Origin: an uncultured Bacteroidales bacterium
Lineage (GTDB): Bacteria > Bacteroidota > Bacteroidia > Bacteroidales > UBA4417
Length of the DNA stretch: 40,165 nucleotides
Direction of reading: 5' to 3'
Assembly: GCA_903946925.1 (NCBI GenBank)
Contig: CAJAXK010000419.1
Span: 1 to 40,165, forward strand
The position numbers and the translations under genes are program-made. This document shows, in pieces, positions 1 to 8,601 of the stretch. The notes beneath the pieces were generated by a model. That model made no database searches, was not told where the DNA came from, and saw only the letters and a program-made list of their open reading frames with translations. How positions within the stretch are numbered: position 1 is the first letter of the stretch; each line of letters starts with the position of its first letter.

Positions 1-7
1 TATCGAG

Positions 8-34
8 AATAACTCTATCGAGTTATTGCCCGAT
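8..34. repeat. Palindrome and left arm of a distant inverted repeat
   Basis: Bases 8-15 (AATAACTC) and 20-27 (GAGTTATT) form a perfect 8-bp inverted repeat around a TATC loop. Overlapping it, 23-34 (TTATTGCCCGAT) is the reverse complement, with one mismatch, of 1201-1212 (ATCGGGCACTAA). The two distant arms bracket the truncated jetA segment. Their role is unknown; they could be ends of a mobile or cassette-like unit, but no recombinase is visible. Confidence 0.4.
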
Positions 35-112
35 ATTAACAGTACAACAACAATAACAACATGTTAGATTAATTTAAAAAAGCTTAACTAGTGGTATGAA
101 GATAAGGGAGTA

Positions 113-841
113 CTATATTTTGCCCTTCTTAAAATTCCCAAATTGTTTTTCATAGATTTCGTTTGTGATTTTTCGGAAATTTTGTTCAACCTCTTTAAAA
201 TCTGATATAAGCTCTTTTGCGTCCTCTGTAATATTTGTATATCGTTCTTTTAACTGTATTTCAGAAAATGATTCAACCTTACCGGACATTTTAATTTTCC
301 GAATTTTTTCATCAATATCTGCCGTAAGTTCAGTTTTTTTCCTTTCCAATTCTTTGATTTTTTGTTCGGGATTTTCTGTGCTTTCTTCAATTAATTCATT
401 TAGTCGGCGAATAATATCACGAAATCTGGATTCAGTGCCCACAAATTCTCTTGGTTTTAAACTTTCCAACCAACGAATTGCACGTTCCGTATGAGATGTT
501 AATTCGTGCAAATTTTCACCTGTTTCATCTGGATATTGTCTTATAATATCTTGATTGCTCCATTCTTCAATCAATTTTTTAGCTTTTGTCAGATTATCCT
601 CAAACATTAAATTAGAATCCAGAGAAACATCTTGGATTTCATCAATATATTCAGCAAGTTTCTTTATAAGGTCTTGATTAGATACTGGTAAAGCATTATA
701 TTGTTTAAATTCACGATATAAGAAACTTATAATAAATGCAGCTTTATCTTTTTTTAATAATCGAATAATAGGCAAAGCATTACCGTCTTTGGGTGTAAGT
801 AAATTAAATAGATTGTCGTATTTAAAAAAGTTTAAGTCCAT
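113..841 (-). pseudogene. jetA: 3'-truncated JetA/DUF3375 (Wadjet condensin subunit) fragment
   Basis: The 242-residue product matches the N-terminal half of the DUF3375 family, also called JetA, EptA or MksF, the kleisin-like subunit of the Wadjet/MksBEF SMC complex that acts against plasmids. Recognisable blocks are a start with an early hydrophobic region (residues about 1-50), RAIRWLESLKPREFVGTESRF near residues 120-145 (conserved core W-L-E-S-L and F-V-G-T-E-S-R), a coiled-coil-like ELERKK stretch, and DFKEVEQNFR near 215. Family members are roughly twice this length; here a TAG ends the frame where the family normally continues after a K-G-E-[IV]-L motif. The 112 bases beyond contain no continuation in any frame, so this is a truncation rather than a simple frameshift. 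Start is the ATG at 839-841. The gene is visibly AT-richer than the polysaccharide genes. No jetB, jetC or jetD is present in the window, so the fragment is probably non-functional. Confidence 0.7.
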
Positions 842-867
842 TTATTAATTTTTCATTTAATAATTTA

Positions 868-892
868 GCACTACTACATTATGTTGTAGTGC
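868..892. repeat. Near-perfect 11-bp hairpin
   Basis: GCACTACTACA (868-878) pairs with TGTTGTAGTGC (882-892) with one mismatch across a three-base loop. It lies 27 bases upstream of the jetA-fragment start. No U-tract follows on either strand, so it is not an ordinary intrinsic terminator. It may be a recombination-site or repeat-element hairpin. Confidence 0.4.
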
Positions 893-1537
893 GTAGGCAA
901 AATGAAGGCTCTTTTAGCTGCGAAGCGCTCGTTTGTGTGTTTGGGCAGCCTAATGTGTCTGAATGTGTGGTTGCATCAAAATTTTTCTTCTCAATCTTAT
1001 TCAGCAAAAACTTTGTTGTTATTCTCTCGCCGAGTCGGTTTTTTAAAATAGACGCTAACCTCCCTCTAAACACAACCACTTATGTTTGTTTGAGTATTAG
1101 TCGTAACTTCGGTATTTCATTTGTATTTGCAAATCAGTGGTTTACAATATTTTTATCACATACATAAACTTCAAAATTTAAACTAAAACAACCAATTACA
1201 ATCGGGCACTAACGGTTTTTTCGATATAAAAGCCTTACTATATCCCGAAAAGCTTTCCAAAGGTAATCAATAACAAAACTTTCCCGACAAATTATTGTAA
1301 TTTATAGTTATTACAAATAAGTACTTCGCAACATGGCAAATAGGGCGGGTATTTTATCGAAAGAACCTTCCCAACACCGTGCAATCCCTTTAGCGTGGTT
1401 TACACTTTGTTTCAGATGCCATTTCTTCACTGCTATCTGCCATTGTTGCAATTAGGGCCGCCATTTTTGTATTGTCGGCAACCATTTTGCACCACACCGG
1501 CACACATCACCAACCGCCAAACAATCAATCCTCAAAA

Positions 1538-1570
1538 AAAAATCCCCGCCACACCGTAGCAGGGATTTTT
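1538..1570. terminator. Bidirectional terminator-like hairpin
   Basis: AAAAATCCC (1538-1546) pairs with GGGATTTTT (1562-1570), and the inner GC at 1548-1549 can pair with 1559-1560. The A-tract on one side and T-tract on the other let it work as an intrinsic terminator in either direction. No confident gene lies immediately beside it. Confidence 0.45.
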
Positions 1571-1959
1571 TATTCCAAAATTTACCCCTTAACCACATCA
1601 CCACATTTTCAAATCCCCACATTTTTAGTCCGCTCCGATAACCAAAAAATAAAGAAGCGCCACTAAGACACTACGACTCAAAGGTTCACAAAGCATAGTT
1701 ATTCAGCAATATAGACTGAGTGAACTTAGCGAAGCGGTATCACGCGATGTGTTGAGCTTGTCGAAATAAATTCCTTTAAAACTAAGCAATTATGAGTGAA
1801 CTTAGCGTCTTTGTGACACTTCGGCAGGCACATCGGCAGGGTCAGTGTGGCACTCAGTGTGGCACTTTGTGGCGAAAAAAGACTTGTCGGAGTGGACCCA
1901 ATTTTCAAATTCCCCAATTTTCAAATTATCGCAGTTTCAAATTTTCAAATCCCCAAATC

Positions 1960-2015
1960 CCCACATTCCCACATTCCCACATTCCCACATTCCCACATTC
2001 CCACATTCCCACATT
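1960..2015. repeat. Seven exact tandem copies of CCCACATT
   Basis: The 8-bp unit CCCACATT is repeated seven times without change, followed by degenerate copies (CCCAAATC, CCCACATT, TTCACATT). It sits just past the stop of the leftward membrane glycosyltransferase. Length variation by slippage would be expected. There are no spacers, so it is not a CRISPR array. Confidence 0.9.
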
Positions 2016-2061
2016 CCCAAATCCCCACATTTTCACATTTTCAAATTATCGCATTAACACA

Positions 2062-3249
2062 TTACCCCCTCTTCGCCCTCTCCCAATTTACCGATTGCGA
2101 ACCTTTTATGTACCTTTTAAATCCGAGGAAAACAGATAAGTTCATGATAAAAAAGTAGTAAGGGATAAACAGCACCTTTACTTTTATTGATTTGTTTTCG
2201 AGGTACCAGCCCAACAAAGCAGCGGCATAAAACAATATTTGTAACCAGAATAGGATGCTAAAGAACCCAAATTCCATAATCCCTTCGTTTAATGCCAGCA
2301 CCAAGCCAATAGGGATCATAAGCAACAACGACAAGGGTGCCAGTGTCCAACGAAGCACACGGTGCGATATATATTGAAAAGATAAGGTGCCGTATTTAAA
2401 AATATTGAGTAGCGAGCTTAGGCGGACAACCGATTGTATGCCACCCGCCGAAATACGGATTTTGCGTTTCAGTTCTTCTTTCACGTTGGCCGATGCAGTT
2501 TCGATGGCATACGCCTCGGGGTCGTATTGTATGGTGTAGCCTTCCTGGGCCACGCGCAACGAAATAATAAAATCGTCGAGCAGGGTATCGCGTTCCACTT
2601 CGCGGTAAAGGGGAGTGCGTATGGCAAACAATTCGCCGGCAGCGCCCACAACCGAGTACAGTTCGGCATCCCATTTTTTTAATGTAGATTCGTATTTCCA
2701 ATAAATCCCTTCGCCGGCTCCGGCAGCGGCATCTTTATCTTTGCTGATAATGCGTTTTTCGCCCGAAACGCAGCCCACCTTTGGGTTGCTAAAAAGGTTT
2801 ACAATCCTGCGTATCGACTCCTTGCCAAGCATGGTATTGGCATCGCAAAAAACCACTATGGGGGTGTTTACAAGTTTCATCCCACGGTTCATTGCGCCTA
2901 TTTTGCCGCTGCGTTGTGGCAAGTGGTGTACTTCCACGCCTTCAAATTGCCTCAGCAAATCGGGGGTTCCATCGTCGCTGCCATCGGTAACCCAAACCAT
3001 GTGCAACTTGTTGGCCGGGTAATCGAGTTCGCGCGAATTTTTTACTTTTTCGGCAACAAAATCCTTTTCGTTATACGCCGCAATAAAAAGGGTAACATCT
3101 GGCTCATAACCTGTATCCGCCAGCTTTTTAGCCGATAAGCCAAACATTCGTCGGATTTTGATAATTACATACAGTAAAATGCCATAACCGACATAGGCAT
3201 AAAACACTACAAACAGCAGTGACCAGAAAATTATTTTTAGAGCAATCAT
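2062..3249 (-). CDS. Membrane-bound family 2 glycosyltransferase
   Basis: This is a 395-residue GT2 enzyme that would add sugars from a nucleotide donor at the inner membrane face. The N-terminus is one hydrophobic helix (about 1-28). The GT-A domain follows, with the opening FIAAYNE, a V-T-D-G-S-D-D-G-T nucleotide-binding block, and the metal-binding D-A-N motif at about residue 136. DDFIISLR and KIRISAGGIQS follow at the positions of the acceptor and product-terminus motifs of the BcsA/IcaA-like group. Three hydrophobic helices fill roughly residues 295-380. I chose the ATG at 3247-3249; a TTG one codon upstream is possible but less likely. It is the last gene of the leftward run, 100 bases after the methyltransferase gene. 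The sugar and acceptor cannot be told from sequence. Confidence 0.85.
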   Translation of the reverse strand: MIALKIIFWSLLFVVFYAYVGYGILLYVIIKIRRMFGLSAKKLADTGYEPDVTLFIAAYNEKDFVAEKVKNSRELDYPANKLHMVWVTDGSDDGTPDLLRQFEGVEVHHLPQRSGKIGAMNRGMKLVNTPIVVFCDANTMLGKESIRRIVNLFSNPKVGCVSGEKRIISKDKDAAAGAGEGIYWKYESTLKKWDAELYSVVGAAGELFAIRTPLYREVERDTLLDDFIISLRVAQEGYTIQYDPEAYAIETASANVKEELKRKIRISAGGIQSVVRLSSLLNIFKYGTLSFQYISHRVLRWTLAPLSLLLMIPIGLVLALNEGIMEFGFFSILFWLQILFYAAALLGWYLENKSIKVKVLFIPYYFFIMNLSVFLGFKRYIKGSQSVNWERAKRG

Positions 3250-3349
3250 CAAGCAATTATTTAGGGTTTGTATTTAAACCAAGTTAATCCGGATATCGTC
3301 CTTTGGCTAACAGGGCCACATCCCACATTCCACCTCGCACCTCGCACAT

Positions 3350-4129
3350 CTAAGAATTCCTATTATATTTTTTTGCGAAAATATTGAATTCGTCAACTAT
3401 GCCATAATCAAAACTTGCGAACCTGTTCAACGAATCCTTAATCGAATCCTCGCCAGAGTGTTTGTCTTCCAATACAAAAGTGAGGTTTGGGAATGTGCGG
3501 ATAAATTGTTCGGCACCCAGCAATGCCAATGGCTCCATGCCTTCAACATCAAGTTTTACCAGGATGCGATCTTCTTTCTTTATACCGAGAGTGGGGTAAA
3601 TAGAATCGAAGGCGCTTATGTCAACGGTGCAATTACTGGTTTCGTTAGCTGCGGCTATGTGCGATGCGCCAGTGTTAACGGGGTTAAACACAAAGTCGGC
3701 AGCAAAGCTTTTATCGCCAAGCCCAATCGGAAAAGCTTCAACTTTAGATGTGAGTTTGTTCAACTCGAGGTTTTTCATCAGCACGGCGTAATTAAATTGT
3801 ACTGGCTCAAAGGCTATTGTGCGCAGGCCTAAGCGTGCCATTAAAATGCTGTACCCACCAACACAAGCGCCGCCATCAATAAACACGGTGTATTCCTTAT
3901 GATGATCGAGCAAATATTTTTTTACGCCCCATTCGTAATAATAATTTGCAAATTGAAAGTCGTTGGTGTTCTTTCGGCAATAAAAAATGCCCGCCGAGGT
4001 GCGGATTACCCTATCGGAACTGTGTGACTTCTTGGATACTATATATCTAAAAGAAGCAACCACCGAACCGAGATCGCCAAATTTCATATAATCCAAAAAA
4101 TACCTGAAATAGGTCAATAGTTTGTTCAT
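3350..4129 (-). CDS. FkbM-family SAM-dependent methyltransferase
   Basis: The 259-residue product has the FkbM methyltransferase layout. The SAM-binding motif I reads FIDGGACVGGYSI near residues 83-95, an acidic post-I residue lies in TIAFEPV, and the family block VKLDVEGMEPLALLGA lies near residues 190-205. FkbM enzymes in polysaccharide loci are thought to O-methylate sugar residues, which fits the surrounding glycosyltransferases, though the target here is unknown. There is no signal peptide or membrane helix, so it should be cytoplasmic. It starts at the ATG at 4127-4129 and lies 183 bases downstream of the acyltransferase gene. That spacer includes a weak CGGGTTA/TAACCCG inverted repeat at 4243-4269. 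Confidence 0.85.
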   Translation of the reverse strand: MNKLLTYFRYFLDYMKFGDLGSVVASFRYIVSKKSHSSDRVIRTSAGIFYCRKNTNDFQFANYYYEWGVKKYLLDHHKEYTVFIDGGACVGGYSILMARLGLRTIAFEPVQFNYAVLMKNLELNKLTSKVEAFPIGLGDKSFAADFVFNPVNTGASHIAAANETSNCTVDISAFDSIYPTLGIKKEDRILVKLDVEGMEPLALLGAEQFIRTFPNLTFVLEDKHSGEDSIKDSLNRFASFDYGIVDEFNIFAKKYNRNS

Positions 4130-4312
4130 TGTTTAAGTTTTAGGGTTTTACAAGTAAAGGATTGATGTTTTTTTAGGGTTTGTTTTTTTTTTGACTTGGT
4201 TAAATTCAAAATGTACGCATTGCGTTGTAGGTTTATTTTCAGCGGGTTATAATCGTAACTCGTAACCCGTAAATTGTAAATGCAAATTAAAACCCGGCTT
4301 TATGTAAAGGTT

Positions 4313-4933
4313 CTATTTATCAACACGTTCCCAAATACCGGTTTCCTGATTGAGCCGTTTTATTACCCGACAGGGGTTTCCAACAGCTATGGAAAAGGCT
4401 GGGATGCTTTTGGTAACCACGCTTCCGGCACCAATTTGCGTACGTTGTCCAATTGTAACGCCAGCCGTAACCACTGAATTTGCACCAATATGAACTTCGT
4501 CTTCAATTATAACTGGTTTAATATCGAGGGGTTGAATGCTTGAGTTTTTGGTGCCGTCCTTATACCCATGGTTGAACCCGCTAACAAAAACATGCTGCCC
4601 CAAACCTGAGCCATTGCCCATGGTAACAGGCCCAATAATCACGGATCCAATGCCAACCCTAACGCGGTTGCCGAGCAGTACGTTGCCCGATCCGTTGTTT
4701 ACCGTGCAAAAATCTTCGATGGTGGTCAAGTTCCCGATTTCGAAACGGTTCCAGGGAAAAACGTCAATACGCGAACGGCATCGTATGGTTGCGCCTTTGC
4801 CTTTTTTATGAACAAATGGGTTTAAGAACCAGCGCACCCAAAGGCGCGGCCTTGGGTTCCGCTTTGGGGCAATAGACCACAAAACGAATTCTTTGATTTT
4901 AGGGTTTGATTTTATTTTTTGAACGATTCCCAT
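4313..4933 (-). CDS. Hexapeptide-repeat acyltransferase (left-handed beta-helix)
   Basis: This 206-residue protein shows the [LIV]-G-x-x-x-x hexapeptide periodicity of the WcaF/LacA/NodL acyltransferases. Repeats run from about residue 65 (FEIGNLTTIEDF) to 190, ending with the typical VTKSIPAFSIAVGNPCRVIK closing segment. The conserved catalytic-type histidine sits in the loop GFNHGYKD near residue 120. Such enzymes usually O-acetylate (less often N-acetylate) sugar residues with acetyl-CoA; acetylation of the exopolysaccharide is the natural guess. The first 40 residues are basic and non-repetitive. It starts at the ATG at 4931-4933, only 17 bases after the preceding glycosyltransferase gene, so the two are very likely cotranscribed. 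Confidence 0.87.
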   Translation of the reverse strand: MGIVQKIKSNPKIKEFVLWSIAPKRNPRPRLWVRWFLNPFVHKKGKGATIRCRSRIDVFPWNRFEIGNLTTIEDFCTVNNGSGNVLLGNRVRVGIGSVIIGPVTMGNGSGLGQHVFVSGFNHGYKDGTKNSSIQPLDIKPVIIEDEVHIGANSVVTAGVTIGQRTQIGAGSVVTKSIPAFSIAVGNPCRVIKRLNQETGIWERVDK

Positions 4934-4950
4934 AAAACAGTATTGTTAAA

Positions 4951-6153
4951 TCACTTATGAGCAGTTACTTTTTCGATTGATTTGTAAATTTCCAGTACAT
5001 TGTTTTCCCAGGTATGGCTTAGGGCAAATGTGCGGCGTTCCTGTTGCTTTGCGGGGCTGTTTTCGGCCAAGGCTTTTTCGATAAGTGCGATATAATCATC
5101 GTGGCTGCTGCCCAAATAGGTAAATTCCCTGAAATATTCCATCGCCTCGGTTACGGTTGCAATGGTGGGTTTGCCCATAGCCAGATATTCATCAATTTTG
5201 CGCGGGTAATTCCCAATGGTGGCATCGTTTACAATTTGCGGGTTCATGCAAATATCAAAACCTTTGATGTAGTTAGGAAGCACCATCGAATCGCGTGAAC
5301 CTAAAAAGTGAACGTTTGGGATCCTGTGCAAATCGGATGCTTTAAAAACGTCATCCTCAGGGCCAACCAGAACAATGCTCCATGCAGGCCTTTGCCGGGC
5401 AATATGAGCGATTAACTGAATATCGAGGCGCCTCGACGATAAGAAGCCAACGTAGCCGATTATAGGGGAAGGGATAGCGGCAAGGTCCTCAGCGGCAACA
5501 ATTTCCCTGTCCACATCGTTGAACAACGAAACATCGCAGCCTTGTCCTACCATATAACAGTGTTTGTTGAACTGTTTGCCGTAATTTGTATAAAGCGTCG
5601 AATTGTTTACCACAACATCCGCTTTGCGTATCAATTCCGGTTCAAGCCTTACACCTTGTTTGCGCCAGTATGGGTTTTTGGTGAGATAATCGCGCATGTA
5701 ATACACATACGTTGAGGGTTTTAACAGTTCTTTCATGTAAAAGCCCTGAAACATGGAGCTATCGTTGAACAGGATATAATCCTTGAAACCCAGCTTTTTT
5801 ACTGCCGCGAGTATTGCTTTTGCAAAAATGCGGTTGTTGCGTTTGTTTAATACATCGTAAAGTAGGGGCGATTTTACCCAATTGATGGATTCAACTATGC
5901 CAATAGGGTTCAGGTTCCACATATTTGGCTGCAGTTCCACAAGGTCGGGCTCAAGCCCTTTCTGGACTTTAATGCGGTGCTGAATTTTGGGCGTGTGTTT
6001 TTCCTTGTACATGCTTACCCTGTCGAGAGGGGTATTTACATATAAAACACGGTTTTTTGTGGCAAACTCGATTGCAATATTTTTGCAGTTGCTACCAATT
6101 TCAATATCCCAAGGCTGTATGCCAATAACTATTATGTCACGGTTTTGTATCAT
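4951..6153 (-). CDS. Glycosyltransferase, GT4-like (TuaH-type)
   Basis: The 400-residue product looks like a GT-B glycosyltransferase of the TuaH/WsaF-like group. The N-terminal half begins with IIVIGIQPWD and has a DYILFNDSSMFQGFY segment and a YYMRDYL block. The C-terminal half carries the donor-binding region: IIGYVGFLSSRRLD near residue 235, then FDICMNPQIVNDATIGNYPRKIDEYLAMGKPTIAT near 310-345. In place of the usual E-x7-E motif it has K-x-D-E-Y-L-A-M-G-K-P, common in this subgroup. It has no membrane helix, so it should act at the cytoplasmic membrane face. It is 21 bases downstream of the next GT4 gene. The sugar specificity is not readable. Confidence 0.8.
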   Translation of the reverse strand: MIQNRDIIVIGIQPWDIEIGSNCKNIAIEFATKNRVLYVNTPLDRVSMYKEKHTPKIQHRIKVQKGLEPDLVELQPNMWNLNPIGIVESINWVKSPLLYDVLNKRNNRIFAKAILAAVKKLGFKDYILFNDSSMFQGFYMKELLKPSTYVYYMRDYLTKNPYWRKQGVRLEPELIRKADVVVNNSTLYTNYGKQFNKHCYMVGQGCDVSLFNDVDREIVAAEDLAAIPSPIIGYVGFLSSRRLDIQLIAHIARQRPAWSIVLVGPEDDVFKASDLHRIPNVHFLGSRDSMVLPNYIKGFDICMNPQIVNDATIGNYPRKIDEYLAMGKPTIATVTEAMEYFREFTYLGSSHDDYIALIEKALAENSPAKQQERRTFALSHTWENNVLEIYKSIEKVTAHK

Positions 6154-6174
6154 TTCAGGATGATTTAAAAACGG

Positions 6175-7329
6175 TTATACTTTCTTGGAGCCAATTTCCC
6201 GGTATATTTCGAGTACACTTTGAGCCATTGCTTTCCACGAAAACTTTGCTGCCTGCACAAAACCTTTTTCAACCAAATCGTCCCGTAACATTTTATCATC
6301 GAGTATTTTAATGATGGCTGCGGTTATTTCTTCGGGTTTGAAAGGGTCGATGATAAAAGCTGCCGTGCCTGCTACCTCTGGCATTGAGGAAGTGTTGGAA
6401 GTAATTACCGGAACACCACAAGCCATGGCTTCGAGCATAGGTATCCCAAAGCTTTCGCGCAACGAAGGATATAGGAATACATCGCTTTGGCAATAAATGG
6501 AAGGCAAATCGGTATTTACCACATAGCCGGTAAGCACAATGCGGTTTATGAGGCTTTTATCGCCAATTTCGTCCAATAGTTTTTCCAGTTCGGCATGGTC
6601 GTAATCGAGCATCACCAACCTGTGTTCGCTGCCTGTTTTTTTAATAAAATCCGAAAAAGCTTTTAACGTGCCCTTAGTGTTTTTCTTTGGGTCGGTATTG
6701 CCAAGGAAGAAAAAATACTTGTCCGGCAAGTGATATTTGTCCTTAACGCGTTTTAGCTCGACAGTATCAGTAACCGGTTTAAAGTGTTCGCTTACACCAT
6801 TGTAAACTGCGGTGAGCCGGTTGTCGCCTTTCATTCCGAAGAATTCGCCAATGCGGTTTTTCTCGAAATGGGAAACGGTAATTATCTTTTGGCTTTTCTT
6901 CACTATACGCGGCACAACCATTTTACGGTAAACGTTACCAAATTTCTGGTAAGGGGTTGCGCTTCCGGCCAATATTTTAGCATAGCCGCTTTCCATGTAA
7001 ATAATATCGTGCAGCGTTACCACCAATGGTATTCCACAATTTACTGGTGCTGTGTTGCTGGTACAATGCAATATTTCGCATCCGGCTTCGCGCGCAGCTT
7101 TTGGCAATGCGAATTGCTCCCACTTTGGGTAAAAGCCACCATCCAACTTTACAATTTTAAAATTGGCGGTTTCCTTCAAAACCGAATCGTCTTCATCGGG
7201 TGCGACAAAAACTACGTATTCGTTTTCGAAATCAATTTTCTGCAGGTTCCTGATAAGCTCCAAAGCTACCATGTCCATACCGTGTTTTTTCTTGCGAAAA
7301 AGCCTTTGGCCTTCTATCCCTATTTTCAT
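6175..7329 (-). CDS. GT4-family glycosyltransferase
   Basis: This is a clear GT4 (glycosyltransferase group 1) enzyme of 384 residues. It opens MKIGIEGQRLF with a K-K-K-H-G-M acceptor-side loop. The Rossmann-linked C-domain starts at KYFFFLGNTDPKKNTKGTLKAF (about residues 205-225). The nucleotide-sugar motif ESFGIPMLEAMACGVPVITSN, with its E-x7-E pair, lies near 290-310, followed by MPEVAGTAAFIIDPFKPEEI. Retaining GT-B enzymes of this kind often transfer mannose, glucose, galactose or rhamnose; the donor is unknown. The start is the ATG at 7327-7329, 30 bases after the stop of the upstream GT2 gene, consistent with a single transcript. Confidence 0.9.
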   Translation of the reverse strand: MKIGIEGQRLFRKKKHGMDMVALELIRNLQKIDFENEYVVFVAPDEDDSVLKETANFKIVKLDGGFYPKWEQFALPKAAREAGCEILHCTSNTAPVNCGIPLVVTLHDIIYMESGYAKILAGSATPYQKFGNVYRKMVVPRIVKKSQKIITVSHFEKNRIGEFFGMKGDNRLTAVYNGVSEHFKPVTDTVELKRVKDKYHLPDKYFFFLGNTDPKKNTKGTLKAFSDFIKKTGSEHRLVMLDYDHAELEKLLDEIGDKSLINRIVLTGYVVNTDLPSIYCQSDVFLYPSLRESFGIPMLEAMACGVPVITSNTSSMPEVAGTAAFIIDPFKPEEITAAIIKILDDKMLRDDLVEKGFVQAAKFSWKAMAQSVLEIYREIGSKKV

Positions 7330-7359
7330 ATTGCAATAATTAGGAGTGAATTAATGCGG

Positions 7360-8574
7360 TTATTTTTTTTGCGGAGTTTTTACTGCGCTGTGTTTCGTGT
7401 GGATAAATTGTTTGTTGGCACCCTTTATTTTTAACAGGGATCCAAACATGAGCAACATCCCTTTAGGCAAGCTGAGCAGTGCTTTAAAAGTCTGCATATT
7501 GTAAAACGAGCCAGGCACCGAAAATAGGAATGCCAGCAAACATAAACCAGCAAGCGTTAGCCATATAAGGTTAAACAAAAGGGCTATGCCAAAAAAATAA
7601 TTGAGAATTAACAAAAGCGCACTGATTGACATTACCGCACCTAAGAGTAAAATCCTTGGCGGTTGTATAAACTGTATCGCCTTGTCGAAATAATCAATAT
7701 TCCCTTTTGTTATAAAAGCTTTAAACGACGAACCTATATCCTTGCGGAAATAATGCAACTGTGCCGATAGCCAACGGCGGCGCTGATTGCTGAAAACCTC
7801 GGCTTTTTGCACTTTTTCGTCGTAAACCAAGGCATCATCCAGGTATTCTATTTTATGGCCATCCTGCAGCATCTTCAGCTCAATTTCTTTATCGAACCCA
7901 CCAATAGCGGTAACGGTTGACATCATGTTTTTAAAGAAATCGTATTTGAAAGCCATACCCGAACCAATTATGGCCGACGAAAGCCCCAAAACACGGTGCC
8001 CTTTGCGGAAAATATGGTTGTTTATTTCCTCGCTTGCGGCATCTAAAATTGCTAAAGCGGTATCCATGTTTTTAGCTGCACGGTGCCCTTGAACAGCCAT
8101 ATATTTTCCTTCAAAAGTTGTATTTACCTTTGTCAGGAAATCGGGAGCCATCACGTTATCGGCATCAAGAACAACCGCAATATCGTAATTATCAGCCAAT
8201 TGCTCCATAGCCTTGTTCAAAGCTTTCGACTTTGTGCTTTTGTCGAACTTAACCTCAATAACTATAATTGGGAGTTCTTTTAAGCGGGCAATTGTTTCGG
8301 GCTGAAACGAATCGGCAATAATTACAACATCGTATTTTTCGTGTGGATAATCCTGTATTAAGGCTTCGTTAGCAACTTCAATAATTACGTCATCCTCTTT
8401 ATAGCCAGGAATCAGGACAGCAATTTTTCGCAATTTAGGATTTTCGGCATAGCGCGGTTGTTTATAGAACAATCCTGCAAAGGCAAAAACAAAAATGTAC
8501 AATGTTGGTAAAAGCAGGGCCACAAACACTATGATTTGCAAAACCTGAAATGTGGATTGAAATGCCATGTTCAT
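7360..8574 (-). CDS. Membrane GT2 glycosyltransferase with QxxRW motif
   Basis: The 404-residue product is a processive-type GT2. An N-terminal helix (about 10-35) precedes the GT-A domain. That domain has VLIPGYKE, the metal motif D-A-D-N near residue 138, GGFDKEIELKM in the catalytic-base region, and Q-R-R-R-W near residue 260, the product-binding signature of cellulose- and chitin-synthase-like enzymes. Two or three helices follow from about 305 to 375, and the tail is basic. It may add several sugars or simply use the same fold for one transfer. An in-frame second ATG lies two codons downstream of the first; I kept the first at 8572-8574. It is 27 bases after the next GT2 gene. Confidence 0.87.
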   Translation of the reverse strand: MNMAFQSTFQVLQIIVFVALLLPTLYIFVFAFAGLFYKQPRYAENPKLRKIAVLIPGYKEDDVIIEVANEALIQDYPHEKYDVVIIADSFQPETIARLKELPIIVIEVKFDKSTKSKALNKAMEQLADNYDIAVVLDADNVMAPDFLTKVNTTFEGKYMAVQGHRAAKNMDTALAILDAASEEINNHIFRKGHRVLGLSSAIIGSGMAFKYDFFKNMMSTVTAIGGFDKEIELKMLQDGHKIEYLDDALVYDEKVQKAEVFSNQRRRWLSAQLHYFRKDIGSSFKAFITKGNIDYFDKAIQFIQPPRILLLGAVMSISALLLILNYFFGIALLFNLIWLTLAGLCLLAFLFSVPGSFYNMQTFKALLSLPKGMLLMFGSLLKIKGANKQFIHTKHSAVKTPQKK

Positions 8575-8601
8575 CTGTTGAAGGGATTAAATTGATTTGT
8601 G

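Larger units (their letters stand above)
842..2061. other. 1.2-kb region without a convincing gene
   Basis: This spacer separates the jetA fragment from the polysaccharide run. It holds the hairpin at 868-892, the inverted-repeat arm at 1201-1212, a terminator-like hairpin at 1538-1570, two copies of GAGTGAACTTAGCG (1718-1731 and 1794-1807), a short duplicated TCAGTGTGGCAC motif near 1843-1865, and the CCCACATT array at 1960-2015. Short open frames exist on both strands but have biased, repeat-derived or low-complexity translations and no recognisable domain, so I do not call them genes. Confidence 0.6.

Noticed and set aside
879-1167. Short open frames on both strands beside the jetA fragment
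   Set aside because: They overlap a hairpin, are mutually antisense, and show no recognisable domain; likely chance or repeat-derived.
1260-1470. Possible remnant of a gene read on the minus strand
   Set aside because: A short frame gives a fragment beginning MAALIATMADSSEE, but stops follow soon and no family is recognisable.
1960-2015. Possible CRISPR array
   Set aside because: The units are 8 bp and directly abutting, with no spacers and no cas genes.
1792-2158. Overlapping plus-strand open frames across the CCCACATT array
   Set aside because: Their translations are His/Pro/Phe-rich repeats made by the 8-bp array in several frames at once, with no domain and no sensible start context.
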